From contig CAWEZI010000005.1 in assembly GCA_963813525.1 (NCBI GenBank), forward strand, positions 2,170,001 through 2,234,000: 64,000 nt of DNA, written 5' to 3'. Positions 25,325-34,344 of the stretch are shown here, piece by piece. Numbering within the stretch: the stretch's first letter is position 1; each line of letters begins with the position of its first letter. Origin of the DNA: Bog-756 sp963813525 (GTDB lineage: Bacteria; Actinomycetota; Acidimicrobiia; Acidimicrobiales; RAAP-2). The translations under genes were made by a program, and so were the position numbers. The notes under the pieces were generated by a model. That model saw only the letters and a program-made list of their open reading frames with translations, did no database searches and was not told where the DNA came from.

Positions 25325-26584
25325 TCAGACTGCAGCGCGGTCCCGATCACCGTTGGGGGTGAATGCGGCCTTGAGCACGCCGCTCGACCCGGGGCGGGCC
25401 AGGGTGTTGAGCGCACCCCACCAGTCTTCGAGGGGGAAACGATGGGTGAGCATCGAGGTGATGTCGATCCGGCCCGACTCCACCAACCCGAGGTAATGGT
25501 CGATGGCGTGGCGCCGTACTCCTTCGAACTCCTCGATGGCGAAGGCGTTGGACCCGATGATGGTGAGCTCCTTGAAGTAGACCGGTGTCCATTCCCAGCG
25601 CCCCGGCACGGCCACTCCGGTGTAGACGAGGCGCCCGCGCTCGGCTAGCACGCGCACGCCAACCTCGAGTGTTTCGGGTCGGGCCACCGAGTCGTAGACC
25701 ACGTCGATATGGCCGGGTTGGGTCATCGGAAGGCCGTCGAAGGCGCGGTGCAGCGGGGCTCCCGACCACTCGGCCAATCGCTCGACGAGCTCCAAACGGG
25801 GCTCGTGGGCGAAGACCTCCGCTGCGCCGAAGGCACGGGCCATGGTCTCTTGCGCCGGGAAACGGGCCACCACCCCGACTTCGACGCCGGGGTAGAGCGC
25901 ACGGAGAATGGCTACGCTGCTCAGCCCCAGGGCGCCGGCTCCGAAGACGAGGACCTTCCCGCTGGTGGGTGGGGGGTGGCGGATGATGGCGTGGAAGGAA
26001 ACCGAAAAGGGATCGGCCAGCACGGCCGCTTCGTCGGAAATCCCGTCGGGAACCGGGAAGAGCATCGACGAGTGGCCGGCCAATTGCTCGGCCCACGCCC
26101 CGGGGGCACCGGTGACGACCCCGATGTGGACACCCGGTCCGATGTCACCCTTGGTGAAGGACCAGCACAGGTTGAGATCGCCGGCCTGGCATGCCGGGCA
26201 CAGTGGCGAGATCCCGCGCGGCGCGCAGGTCAACCACGGATTGAGCACCACCCGCTGCCCGACCTCCACGCCTCGAGCCTTGGGGCCCAGAGCGGTCACC
26301 TCGGCCACCACCTCGTGTCCGGGAACGTGAGGGATTGAGGAGAAGGCAGCCATCGGATTGTCGATGTCGCCGTCCTCGAACTCACCCAGGACCAGTTTGG
26401 TGTCCGAACCACACACCCCCGAGAGGATGGGCCGGGTGACGACCCAGTCGGGATGGATGGGCTGGGCGTCATCCATCTCGTGCAGGCCGAACGGAAGGGC
26501 AGCCAGCCGCTGCTCGATCTCATCGGTGGGTGCCGGCCGCTTCTCGTGAGGATCGGGGCGCACCCCGAACACGAGCGCCTTCAT
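25325..26584 (-). CDS. Zinc-dependent alcohol/polyol dehydrogenase (MDR family)
   Basis: 419 residues. The catalytic zinc ligands Cys58 (GVCGSD) and His90-Glu91 (PGHEV) are visible, and a lobe with Cys120, Cys129, Cys132 and Cys140 looks like the structural zinc site. The nucleotide-binding motif is VFGAGALGLSS. The longer-than-usual N-terminal insert (residues 10-45) is unusual. ATG 26584 overlaps the SDR stop by 4 bases. The neighbours (SDR, PIG-L hydrolase) suggest oxidation of a hydroxyl in a specialised metabolite or sugar; unproven. Confidence 0.87.
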   Translation of the reverse strand: MKALVFGVRPDPHEKRPAPTDEIEQRLAALPFGLHEMDDAQPIHPDWVVTRPILSGVCGSDTKLVLGEFEDGDIDNPMAAFSSIPHVPGHEVVAEVTALGPKARGVEVGQRVVLNPWLTCAPRGISPLCPACQAGDLNLCWSFTKGDIGPGVHIGVVTGAPGAWAEQLAGHSSMLFPVPDGISDEAAVLADPFSVSFHAIIRHPPPTSGKVLVFGAGALGLSSVAILRALYPGVEVGVVARFPAQETMARAFGAAEVFAHEPRLELVERLAEWSGAPLHRAFDGLPMTQPGHIDVVYDSVARPETLEVGVRVLAERGRLVYTGVAVPGRWEWTPVYFKELTIIGSNAFAIEEFEGVRRHAIDHYLGLVESGRIDITSMLTHRFPLEDWWGALNTLARPGSSGVLKAAFTPNGDRDRAAV

Positions 26585-27381
26585 GATTCGTTCGATGTGG
26601 CCGGGTCGGGCATTGCGTCGACCATGGCCCGCATGCCGACCACGAAACCCTCGAAGTCGTCGGTCTTCATTTTCACCACTGCGCTCATGTCCGGGAGGTA
26701 GTGCTCGAAGCGGTCGCTGGCGATGCAAGCCACGATGCCGTCTGCCACTTCGTCGGCCGGAGTCAGAGGGCCGTTGTAGAACGGGGGGTCGTTGTCGGGT
26801 TGGTCCCAGATCTCCGTGTCGATCGAACCCGGCAGTACCAGCCGCACGGCGATTCCGGTTCCCACCAGGTCGGCGTAGAGCGATTCGCTCCAGCCCACCA
26901 GAGCGAACTTGGCGGCACTGTAGGCGGGCTCGCCGGCGATGCCCATCCGGCCTCCCAGGCTGGACACGTTGACGATGGTGCCCGAGCCACGAGCAACCAT
27001 ACGGGGCAGGAGGGCCAGGGTGATGGCCACGGGCGAGAAGTAGTTGACCGTCATCACCTTTTCGACCTCGCCCATGGTGAGGCGCAGCGCCGACCGGCGC
27101 ATGGGAATGCCGGCATTGTTGATGATCACGTCGAGGGGTCCGAGCTCGTCCCAGATGCGACAGCTCAGGGCGGCTGCCTCCTCCGGGTCGGCCAGATCAG
27201 CGGCCCACGCCCGTGATCGGGGGGCGTAGACCCGGCACTCCTCCACTACCGCGTCGAGGCGGTCTGCCCTCCGTGCGACCAGGGCCACTGTGGTTCCGGC
27301 CGCGGCCAGACGGCGTGCCGTGGCCGCCCCGATGCCCGACGAGGCCCCGGTGACCAGAGCGATCGGCCCTTCTGCAGTCAT
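26581..27381 (-). CDS. Short-chain dehydrogenase/reductase
   Basis: 266 residues, NAD(P)-dependent oxidoreductase. TGASSGIG near the start, NNAG, and the active-site SSLGGRMGIAGEPAYSAAK with Tyr and Lys are all present, so it should be active. The gene lies 21 bases after the PIG-L gene and overlaps the alcohol dehydrogenase by 4 bases, so the three are probably one transcript. Substrate unknown. Confidence 0.9.
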   Translation of the reverse strand: MTAEGPIALVTGASSGIGAATARRLAAAGTTVALVARRADRLDAVVEECRVYAPRSRAWAADLADPEEAAALSCRIWDELGPLDVIINNAGIPMRRSALRLTMGEVEKVMTVNYFSPVAITLALLPRMVARGSGTIVNVSSLGGRMGIAGEPAYSAAKFALVGWSESLYADLVGTGIAVRLVLPGSIDTEIWDQPDNDPPFYNGPLTPADEVADGIVACIASDRFEHYLPDMSAVVKMKTDDFEGFVVGMRAMVDAMPDPATSNES

Positions 27382-27402
27382 GCCACACCCACCCGGTGCA
27401 TC

Positions 27403-28215
27403 TCAATCGGCGCGACGGGCATCGAGATCATCAGATGACATTAGGCGCTCCCATCCGGCCGGCGGCGGGTCGAGCCGCCAGTACTGCTCGGGAGTGTTGG
27501 CGTCCAGGCGTTCGGACAACAAGTGGTCGCGCTCCAGCGGTCCGACCTGGCTGGCGTAGAGATGGATGGCCTTGCGCTTGGCCGCCATGTCCAGTTCGAC
27601 AGGCACCACCGCCGGGGTCGGCCACAGCCCGCTGCGGAACAGTTTCGAAACCCGCCAGGCCATCAGGCCCGGCAGGTGCTTGTAGCCGGCGTCCTCGTAG
27701 CAGAACCAGAGTGCCCCGGCTTCGCCGCCGCCGGCCGCAGCTTCGGTCATGGCGGCACGGGCGGCCAGACCGGCGTCGTGGGTCAGCACGTGGTCGGGGT
27801 TGGCCAGGCCCATGGGCAGGAAGACGGCACTCGGCTGGAGATCGTTCAGCACCTCGCGCAGGCGCGGTGCCACGTCGGCCGGAGTGGGACGTTGGTCGAC
27901 CGGCAGGTACTGGTGGTCGGGGAACTCCAGCCAGACCGGTGTGGCCCCCAAGGAAGCCATGGCGGCGCGGTCCTCCTCCCGTCGCACGCCCACCACGTCG
28001 TCACCGGTTTGAAAGCCGCCGGCGGCGTCCCAGTCGGTCACCTCCGCCGGGTAGGCCGGCGGCCGCCCTCCGAGCACGGTGATCACGGTGCTCCCCGGAT
28101 AGCTGGTGAGCAGGTGGGCGGCGCCGAGAGCGGCATCGTCAAAGTGAGGGGAGACGACCACGATCTTGCGCCATGCGGACCCATCGATGGCTCCCCATAG
28201 CTGCCTGGTATCCAT
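27403..28215 (-). CDS. PIG-L family deacetylase
   Basis: Zinc-dependent N-acetyl-sugar deacetylase family (MshB, BshB, LmbE relatives), 270 residues. The metal site motif is SPHFDDAALG at residues 22-31 in place of the usual AHPDD, with Phe for Pro but His and both Asp kept. NPDHVLTHDAG supplies a downstream His. Actinobacterial homologues act on mycothiol or its conjugates, or on glycosylated antibiotics. It lies downstream of an ABC-2 exporter, which suggests modification of an exported or detoxified amino-sugar compound. It could also be an Mca-like conjugate amidase. Confidence 0.82.
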   Translation of the reverse strand: MDTRQLWGAIDGSAWRKIVVVSPHFDDAALGAAHLLTSYPGSTVITVLGGRPPAYPAEVTDWDAAGGFQTGDDVVGVRREEDRAAMASLGATPVWLEFPDHQYLPVDQRPTPADVAPRLREVLNDLQPSAVFLPMGLANPDHVLTHDAGLAARAAMTEAAAGGGEAGALWFCYEDAGYKHLPGLMAWRVSKLFRSGLWPTPAVVPVELDMAAKRKAIHLYASQVGPLERDHLLSERLDANTPEQYWRLDPPPAGWERLMSSDDLDARRAD

Positions 28216-28281
28216 TGCCGCAGAGTAGTAGCAGAGCAGAGTAGAAGCGGAGTGGTCGGGCTCCGAACCGGAAACGGCCGA

Positions 28282-29109
28282 TCACCCCAGGGCGCGCCGG
28301 ATGAACCCCGCCATCCCCACCGCCATCAGCACGACCAGCGATGCCACCGCCACCACGAAGCAGACCCAGGTCTGGATGTGGGGGACTTGGGGCGCCATCA
28401 GGCCGCGCAGTCCCTCGCTCACGTAGGTCATCGGGTTGAGAGCCGACAGCACCTGGAACCAGCGAAGGTTTCCGAGTGAGGGCCAGGGGTACTGGCTCGA
28501 ACCGGTGAAGATGAGGGGGGTGATGACCAGGGTGAGGGTGACGCTGATCCTGTTGGGGGGGACGTAGGTCCCGAGGATGAGGCCCATGGCCGCCCCGAGC
28601 AGCGAGCCCAGGATGACCATCGACACCACGGCGACGCCGGTTGATGCCTGCCACGGTATGGCACCCAGGATCCAGACGCCGACCGGGAACATGACGGCCG
28701 CGGCCACACAGGCCCGGAGGGCGGCGAAGACCACTTTCTCGATGGCTACCGCACCGATGGGCAGAGGAGCCAGCAGGCGGTCTTCGATCTCGTTGCTGTA
28801 GGAGAACTCGATGACCAGGGGAAGGGCGGTGCTCTGCAGTCCGGTCAGGACGGCGGCCAGGGCGACCAGGCCGGGAAAGAGGACTTGTTCGTAACCCGGC
28901 CGTGCGTAGCCGAGCTCGGTGAGCACTTTGCCGAAGACGAAGAGAAGGAAGAGAGGCTGCAGGATGACCTGGGCCAGAAAGACCGGGAACTCGCGGCCGG
29001 TGACGAACAGGTCGCGGCGCAGGATGGCCATGAAGGTGCGCCCCGGGCCCCAGTGGAGTTCCTCAGGGGCCGGCCCCGGCGGCGCCGATCGACTCACCTC
29101 GACCGTCAT
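28282..29109 (-). CDS. ABC-2 type exporter permease
   Basis: 275-residue membrane protein with about six hydrophobic segments and the ABC-2 family features GLVALAAVLTGLQSTALPLV and EDRLLAPLPIGAVAIEKV. It forms an efflux pump with the ATPase encoded just upstream; the two overlap by 4 bases. Comparable pairs export lipids, drugs or glycans. A purine-rich repeat (GCAGAGTAG variants, 28219-28253) lies between its end and the PIG-L gene. Confidence 0.88.
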   Translation of the reverse strand: MTVEVSRSAPPGPAPEELHWGPGRTFMAILRRDLFVTGREFPVFLAQVILQPLFLLFVFGKVLTELGYARPGYEQVLFPGLVALAAVLTGLQSTALPLVIEFSYSNEIEDRLLAPLPIGAVAIEKVVFAALRACVAAAVMFPVGVWILGAIPWQASTGVAVVSMVILGSLLGAAMGLILGTYVPPNRISVTLTLVITPLIFTGSSQYPWPSLGNLRWFQVLSALNPMTYVSEGLRGLMAPQVPHIQTWVCFVVAVASLVVLMAVGMAGFIRRALG

Positions 29110-30089
29110 CGCAGACTCCTCCCGGTCAAATGGATGAAGACGTCCTCGAGGTTGGGTTCACCCAGGCGGACGTCGGTGAGCCTTCCTCCCGCGGCCCCGA
29201 TGGCCTGAGCCACCGGTGCGACGAAGGTGGCCGCCTCGCCCCGGACGTAGATGCGCAGCCGCCAACCGTTGCCGCCCGGGTCGTCCAGGTGTTCTATCTG
29301 ACTCACCCCGGCCAGCGCGGCGATGGTGGTTTCTACGCCAGCCGTGTCCGTGCCGGGTCCCCAGTCGATGGTGCAGTCGAGGGTGCGCTCACCCGTCATG
29401 CCTCGCACCAGGGCCTCGGGCGTATCGAGGGCCAGCACAGTGCCATGGTCGATGACGGCCACCCGGTCGCTCAAGGTGGCAGCTTCGTCCATGTCGTGAG
29501 TGGTGATGACCACGGTGGTGCCGCTTCGTTTGAGTTCGGCCACCTTTTCCCACAGGAACAGGCGAGCAGCGGGATCGAGGCCGGTCGAAGGCTCGTCGAG
29601 GAACAGCACGGCGGGGGAGTGCATGAGAGCGCGGGCGATCATCATGCGCTGGATCTGACCACCCGAAAAGTCGTCGGGGCGGCCGTTGGACCTGTCGGCC
29701 AGCCCGAATTGCGCCAACAGCTCATCGGCCAGCGCCAGCCGGCGTGCCCGCGGCACCCCGTGATAGCTGGCGTGGAAGAGGAGGTTCTGGCGCACGGAGA
29801 GGGAGCGATCGAGGTTGTTGGCCTGGGGGACGACGCCCAGCACCCGCCGCGCTCCGACCGGATCGCCCACCACATCGACGCCGGCCACGGCGGCGTGGCC
29901 GCGGGTCGGACGGATCCGCGTGGTGAGAATCCCGATGGTGGTCGTCTTGCCGGCACCGTTGGGCCCCAGGAAGCCGAAGACTTCACCGCGTCGGACGTCG
30001 AAGCTGACGCCGGCCAGGGAATCCTTTGGCGCCTTGGGATAGCGCTTGACCAGATCGACCACCTCCACGGCCGCCGTGCCACCGCTCAT
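29106..30089 (-). CDS. ABC exporter ATPase (drug/antibiotic-resistance type)
   Basis: 327 residues from ATG 30089, with GAGGAG about 12 bases upstream; ATG 30125 (12 more residues) is the alternative. Walker A GPNGAGKTTT, signature FSGGQIQRMMIARAL, Walker B VLFLDEPSTGLDP and the switch His in ITTHDMDEA are all intact. The C-terminal 80 residues form the extra domain common in DrrA-like ATPases. It is the first gene of the minus-strand run exporter-permease-PIG-L-SDR-alcohol dehydrogenase. Confidence 0.9.
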   Translation of the reverse strand: MSGGTAAVEVVDLVKRYPKAPKDSLAGVSFDVRRGEVFGFLGPNGAGKTTTIGILTTRIRPTRGHAAVAGVDVVGDPVGARRVLGVVPQANNLDRSLSVRQNLLFHASYHGVPRARRLALADELLAQFGLADRSNGRPDDFSGGQIQRMMIARALMHSPAVLFLDEPSTGLDPAARLFLWEKVAELKRSGTTVVITTHDMDEAATLSDRVAVIDHGTVLALDTPEALVRGMTGERTLDCTIDWGPGTDTAGVETTIAALAGVSQIEHLDDPGGNGWRLRIYVRGEAATFVAPVAQAIGAAGGRLTDVRLGEPNLEDVFIHLTGRSLR

Positions 30090-30104
30090 GTCGGGGGATC
30101 GCTC

Positions 30105-30136
30105 CTCATTGGTCTCGTGGCTCATTGGTCTCGTGG
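30105..30136. repeat. Exact 16-bp tandem duplication in a divergent promoter region
   Basis: CTCATTGGTCTCGTGG occurs twice back to back (30105-30120 and 30121-30136). Each copy contains an ATG on the minus strand; only the outer one (30125) is in frame with the ATPase. The remaining bases to the plus-strand gene hold two small inverted repeats: GCCCA-CGGA-TGGGC (30143-30156) and ACAGG-ATG-CCTGT (30160-30172). Either could be an operator for the divergent exporter and solute-binding genes. Confidence 0.85.
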
Positions 30137-30289
30137 TTGACCGCCCACGGATGGGCACGACAGGATGCCTGTGGCGGACGACGATACGGTACAGGCGGAG
30201 CACCACTCGGGTTCCGGGGGCAGGTGACGCAACACCGGGAGCCCGGCTGGCCCGGTCCGAGCCACAGAGAGGGATCAGGAGCGATGGCA

Positions 30290-31822
30290 ATGAGCGCGGT
30301 GAGCCGCTGGAACCCCTTGAAGGGGTTGGCCCGTTCCTGGGGTCATTTCGTCCGGCGACCGCGGGCCACCCAGATCCGGACCCTGGTACTGGTGGGTGCC
30401 GTTCTGGCTGCCACCGTGGCCTGGGTGGCCACCGCCCCCTCCAGCGCTTCGACCAGTTCCTCGTCGTCGACCCAGAGCTCAACGGTCAACGGCACCGGCG
30501 GCGGCGCCACCCCGGTGAGCCAAGCCAGCACCTCGACCCGTGGGGTGACCAAGAAGAGCATCAATGTGGTCTTCCCGGTGGTGTCGCTCAATTCGCTGGC
30601 CGGCCAGGAGGGATTTGCCGAGGACGCCGAGTACGGCGAACAGACCAAGGCCATCCAGCTCTACGTCAATCTCATCAACCGTTCGGGAGGCATCAACGGG
30701 CGGAAGATCAACGCCATCATCAGCAACTTCGATCCCGCCAGCGAAACGGACATGCGGGCGCTGTGCAAGACCTGGACAGAGGGCTCGCCCGCCGCTTTCG
30801 CCGTGTTGGACGGGCTCGGGGCCTGGACGGGCGACAACCAGTTGTGCGTAGCCCAGGAAGGTCACACTCCCTTCATAGGCCAGTGGACAACGGTGACCAA
30901 CTGGACCAACCAAGGATCCCCCTATCTGTGGTGGACCGGTCCCGACCAGGCGACCATCCTGCAGACCGTGGTCAACTGGGGGCTGAGCGCCGACCTGATC
31001 GGCGGTGCCATCAAGGTGGGCGTCATAGCCGGCAATCGGGCCTCCGATCAGCTGGCTCTGAATGACTACCTCCTACCCGCCCTGGCCCGAGCCGGCGTCA
31101 CACCGGTGGTGGAGACCATCGACGCCGACCCTTCGGACACGGCCACCACCGACAGCCAGGCGCCACTGGCCGTGCAGCAGTTGCGCAGTGACGGTGTCAC
31201 CTCGATCATTCCCTTGATCCCCTTCAATGTGTTCTATCCGGTGCTCCAGGCCGAGACCCAACAGAAGTGGTTCCCCAAACTCCTGCTCAGCGATTACGAA
31301 TCGTCGATCCAAGTGGCGCTCGGGCTGCTTCCCATTCCTTACGCCGACGCTCTCAACGGCCAGGAGGGGGTGACCACAGAGACGCTCGGCGGCATCGACG
31401 ACGACCGACCGCAGAGCCAAGGGGGGTACGACCCCGGCCTGCGAGCCTGCTGGGTCCCGTGGCACAAGGCCTATCCCCAGGTCCCTCCGGGTGACATGGA
31501 GGACTTCCTCGAGGAGCAGGGACCGGTCGCCGCCTGGTGCCAGGTCATCACCCTGTTCGCCAAGGCGGCTCGTGACGCCGGGCCCGATCTCAACCGACGG
31601 ACCTTCGTGACCGCCATGTCCAAGATCACCAACTTCCCCGGCACCTGGGCCCCCATTCTGAGCTACGGGCCCAACAAGCACTACGGCCCGGTCCAGTATC
31701 AGGTGGTTCGATTGCACATCAACTCGCCGGTCTCCTCTCAGTGCAAGCTCCCCAAAAACAAGGTCCCGCAGTTCACCTGCTGGGTGACCGTCCAACCTTT
31801 CGCACCGCTCCCTACCGGCTGA
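30290..31822 (+). CDS. Orphan branched-chain-type solute-binding protein, membrane-anchored
   Basis: 510 residues of the Peripla_BP_6 type (VNLINRSGGINGRKINAI) without an adjacent importer. ATG 30290 lies 8 bases after AGGAG (30277-30281); ATG 30284 is too close. A basic N-terminus and one hydrophobic segment (residues about 32-50) end in a Ser-rich linker without a lipobox Cys, so it is anchored by an uncleaved helix or by an ordinary signal peptide. A GH13 gene follows after 28 bases. It may serve the receptor-less transporter at 41614-46754, or act as a sensor. Confidence 0.82.
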   Translation: MSAVSRWNPLKGLARSWGHFVRRPRATQIRTLVLVGAVLAATVAWVATAPSSASTSSSSSTQSSTVNGTGGGATPVSQASTSTRGVTKKSINVVFPVVSLNSLAGQEGFAEDAEYGEQTKAIQLYVNLINRSGGINGRKINAIISNFDPASETDMRALCKTWTEGSPAAFAVLDGLGAWTGDNQLCVAQEGHTPFIGQWTTVTNWTNQGSPYLWWTGPDQATILQTVVNWGLSADLIGGAIKVGVIAGNRASDQLALNDYLLPALARAGVTPVVETIDADPSDTATTDSQAPLAVQQLRSDGVTSIIPLIPFNVFYPVLQAETQQKWFPKLLLSDYESSIQVALGLLPIPYADALNGQEGVTTETLGGIDDDRPQSQGGYDPGLRACWVPWHKAYPQVPPGDMEDFLEEQGPVAAWCQVITLFAKAARDAGPDLNRRTFVTAMSKITNFPGTWAPILSYGPNKHYGPVQYQVVRLHINSPVSSQCKLPKNKVPQFTCWVTVQPFAPLPTG

Positions 31823-31850
31823 CTCCTCGAAACGACCCGCCCGAAAGGAC

Positions 31851-33458
31851 ATGCCTCAAATGACGTGGTGGCAGACCGGCGTCCTCTACCAGATCTATCC
31901 GCGCTCGTTCGCCGACTCCAACGGCGACGGGACCGGCGACCTCGGCGGCATCATCGAGCATCTCGACTATCTGGCCTGGTTGGGGGTGGACGGCCTCTGG
32001 TTGAGCCCCATCACGGTCTCGCCCAATGCCGACTGGGGCTACGACGTGGCCGACTATCTGACGGTCGACCCCGATTTCGGAAGCATTGAGGATCTGGACC
32101 GTCTGATCGTCGGGGCAAGGGAGCGGGGGATGGTGGTCCTGATGGACCTCGTTCCCAACCACACCAGCGACGAACACCCCTGGTTCCTCGATTCCCGGTC
32201 ATCCCGAGAAGCGCGCTATCGGAACTGGTACGTGTGGGCGGACCCGAAGCCGGACGGGTCCCCACCCAACAACTGGGTCTCCAGCTTCGGTGGCCCGGCG
32301 TGGCTGTTGGATGAGCGGACAGGGCAGTACTACTTGCACAATCATCTGCCTGCCCAACCCGACCTCAACTGGTGGGACGACGAGGTCCGGGACGAGTTCG
32401 ACCGCATCCTCACCTTCTGGCTCGATCGAGGAATCGCGGGCTTCCGCATCGATGTGTGCAACATGATCATCAAGGACGCCTTGCTACGCGACAACCCGCC
32501 TGCTACCGAAGACGACACCTTTGACGAGCAGTTGTTCGGTCAGCGCTCTGTCTACAACGCCAACCGTCCTGAGGTTCACGACGTTCTCCGTCGATGGCGG
32601 CGAATCAGCGATGCCCATCCGGAGAGCATCCTGGTGGGCGAGACACCGGTCGAAGGGGCCGAGGCTCTGGCGGCCTACTACGGAAACGGGCGAGACGAGC
32701 TGCATCTGGCCTTCAACTTCCCGTTCATCAGCTCGCCACTGGACGCCGGCTCCATGCGCTCGATCGTCGAGACGGTGGAGGAGGCATTGCCACCCGGCGG
32801 GTGGCCGGCGTGGACCGGATCGAACCACGACATGTCGCGGTTGGCCTCCCGGTGGGCGGACGGTCATCCCGATCGCGCTCGCGTCGCCGTGCTGATGCTC
32901 CTCTGCCTGCGAGGTACGCCCGTTCTCTATCAGGGCGATGAGATCGGACTCGAAGACGTCGTGGTTCCCCATGAGCAGATGCGCGACCCCCTCGGGGTCC
33001 TCTATTGGCCGGCCTACGCCGGACGCGACGCCATGCGGACGCCCATGCCCTGGCGGGATGTCGACGGCGGCGGGTTCACCACACCCGGGGTTCGTCCCTG
33101 GTTGCCGTTCGGTGACCTCGAGGCCGCCAACGTGGAGGCCCAGCGAGGCGATCCCGAGTCGATGCTCACCTTCACCCGCGACCTCATTGCCCTCCGCCGC
33201 CACACGCCCGACCTCCAGACGGGCGACTATCGGTCCCTGGACGCCTCGGCGGCCACCTGGGCCTGGAGTCGCGGCCAGCACATCGTGGTCGTGGCCAACA
33301 TGTCCGACAAGGACGGAACAGTGGACGGGGTGAGCGGAAAGGTGGTCTTCGCCACCGATCGCCGGCGCCACGGCTCCTCGTTCAGCGGCTCGGTGAAGCT
33401 GCGGGGCTGGGAAGCAGTGGTGGTGGAGCGTTCGGTGGCGGATCCCTCCGATCCCTGA
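31851..33458 (+). CDS. GH13 alpha-glucosidase-type enzyme
   Basis: 535 residues; hydrolyses or transfers alpha-glucosyl units, probably in the cytoplasm since no signal peptide is present. All conserved regions are visible: DLVPNHTS, nucleophile Asp201 in GFRIDVCN, acid/base Glu264 in LVGETPVEG, and Asp327 in SNHD. The N-terminal WWQTGVLYQIYPRSFADSNGDGTGD points to oligo-1,6-glucosidase/trehalose-related subfamilies. It follows the solute-binding gene closely, so it may act on an imported glucoside. Exact specificity is not readable. Confidence 0.92.
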   Translation: MPQMTWWQTGVLYQIYPRSFADSNGDGTGDLGGIIEHLDYLAWLGVDGLWLSPITVSPNADWGYDVADYLTVDPDFGSIEDLDRLIVGARERGMVVLMDLVPNHTSDEHPWFLDSRSSREARYRNWYVWADPKPDGSPPNNWVSSFGGPAWLLDERTGQYYLHNHLPAQPDLNWWDDEVRDEFDRILTFWLDRGIAGFRIDVCNMIIKDALLRDNPPATEDDTFDEQLFGQRSVYNANRPEVHDVLRRWRRISDAHPESILVGETPVEGAEALAAYYGNGRDELHLAFNFPFISSPLDAGSMRSIVETVEEALPPGGWPAWTGSNHDMSRLASRWADGHPDRARVAVLMLLCLRGTPVLYQGDEIGLEDVVVPHEQMRDPLGVLYWPAYAGRDAMRTPMPWRDVDGGGFTTPGVRPWLPFGDLEAANVEAQRGDPESMLTFTRDLIALRRHTPDLQTGDYRSLDASAATWAWSRGQHIVVVANMSDKDGTVDGVSGKVVFATDRRRHGSSFSGSVKLRGWEAVVVERSVADPSDP

Positions 33459-33483
33459 TCCCGTTCGATCTCGGATCAGCCCG

Positions 33484-33512
33484 GGTGACCGGCTTCGGCC
33501 GGGACGGTCACC
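33484..33512. terminator. Hairpin between convergent GH13 and ThuA-like genes
   Basis: GGTGACCG (33484-33491) pairs with CGGTCACC (33505-33512). An alternative inner stem CCGGC-TTCG-GCCGG (33489-33502) has a stable TTCG tetraloop. It overlaps the last codons of the minus-strand gene and sits 26 bases after the GH13 stop, a good bidirectional terminator position. Confidence 0.6.
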
Positions 33513-34233
33513 AGCCGGCCTCGCCGGCCAGCCAGGTCAATCCACCGGCGAGGTGCCGGAGGTAATCGACGTTCTCCCATGCATGGGGGAAATGGCCGAG
33601 GGACGAAGAGAAGACCCGTCCGGCTCCCTCGGTGAAGCACCACGAGAGGGGAACCCCGAAGTCGGGGAGGGTGATGGTGCTCGGCTCTCCGCCACCGCCG
33701 CCACCGCCGTCACCGGTCAATTCCGCCGGCCGGGCGGCCAACAGGATCTGGGCGTCCGGGCGCAACCCACGGAAGAGGTAGACCTCGTCGTGCCACGCCC
33801 ACGACGGCCCCAGGTGGCGGACGGCAGGATGACCCGGCTCCAGGACGTCCAGAGTCATGTCACGGGTCCATGGGTGACCGTCGAAGCGGGCGCCCACCAG
33901 CAGGCGGTAATCGTCCCATCCGTAACAGGAGTCGGTGGCCGAATGTACAGCCAGCACCGACGTGTGCCCGGCCCGCACGCCGTCGAGCAAAGCAGCCCTC
34001 TGGTCTGTCGACCACGGGGTCTCCCCGATGGTGAACAGAGCCACCACCCGGGCCTGCGCTACCTGATCGAGACCGATGTCGCGCACGTCGCGTACCCGCT
34101 CGCACACCAGCCCGGCCGCCTCGGCCACTTCGGACATGGCCGTGGCCGACTGATCGAGTACACCGTGCACACCGGCCGGCCCGTCGATGTAAGGAGCAAC
34201 TTGCGTGACGTAGAGCAGCCGGGGCTCGGGCAT
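33508..34233 (-). CDS. ThuA-like (trehalose utilisation) domain protein
   Basis: 241 residues from ATG 34233 (MPEPRLLYVTQ). The class I glutamine-amidotransferase-like fold of ThuA shows in AVHSATDSCYGWDDYRLLVGARFDGHPW, DEVYLF and GRVFSSSLGHFPHAWENVDYLRHLAGGL. ThuA proteins occur in disaccharide catabolism, where related enzymes act on 3-keto-glucosides; activity here is inferred. A run of Gly after residue 180 comes from a GGC/GGT triplet repeat. It converges on the GH13 gene and diverges from the secreted propeller protein. Confidence 0.82.
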   Translation of the reverse strand: MPEPRLLYVTQVAPYIDGPAGVHGVLDQSATAMSEVAEAAGLVCERVRDVRDIGLDQVAQARVVALFTIGETPWSTDQRAALLDGVRAGHTSVLAVHSATDSCYGWDDYRLLVGARFDGHPWTRDMTLDVLEPGHPAVRHLGPSWAWHDEVYLFRGLRPDAQILLAARPAELTGDGGGGGGGEPSTITLPDFGVPLSWCFTEGAGRVFSSSLGHFPHAWENVDYLRHLAGGLTWLAGEAGW

Positions 34234-34344
34234 CCGACGGATCCTATCGTTGTGCTCGCAGATCCTTCCGGTGAACGCTCTCCCCATCGGGCCCACCCGG
34301 GTGCCGTCCCTCCCACTACCGTGTCCCTGGTGAGGAGCGGGGTG

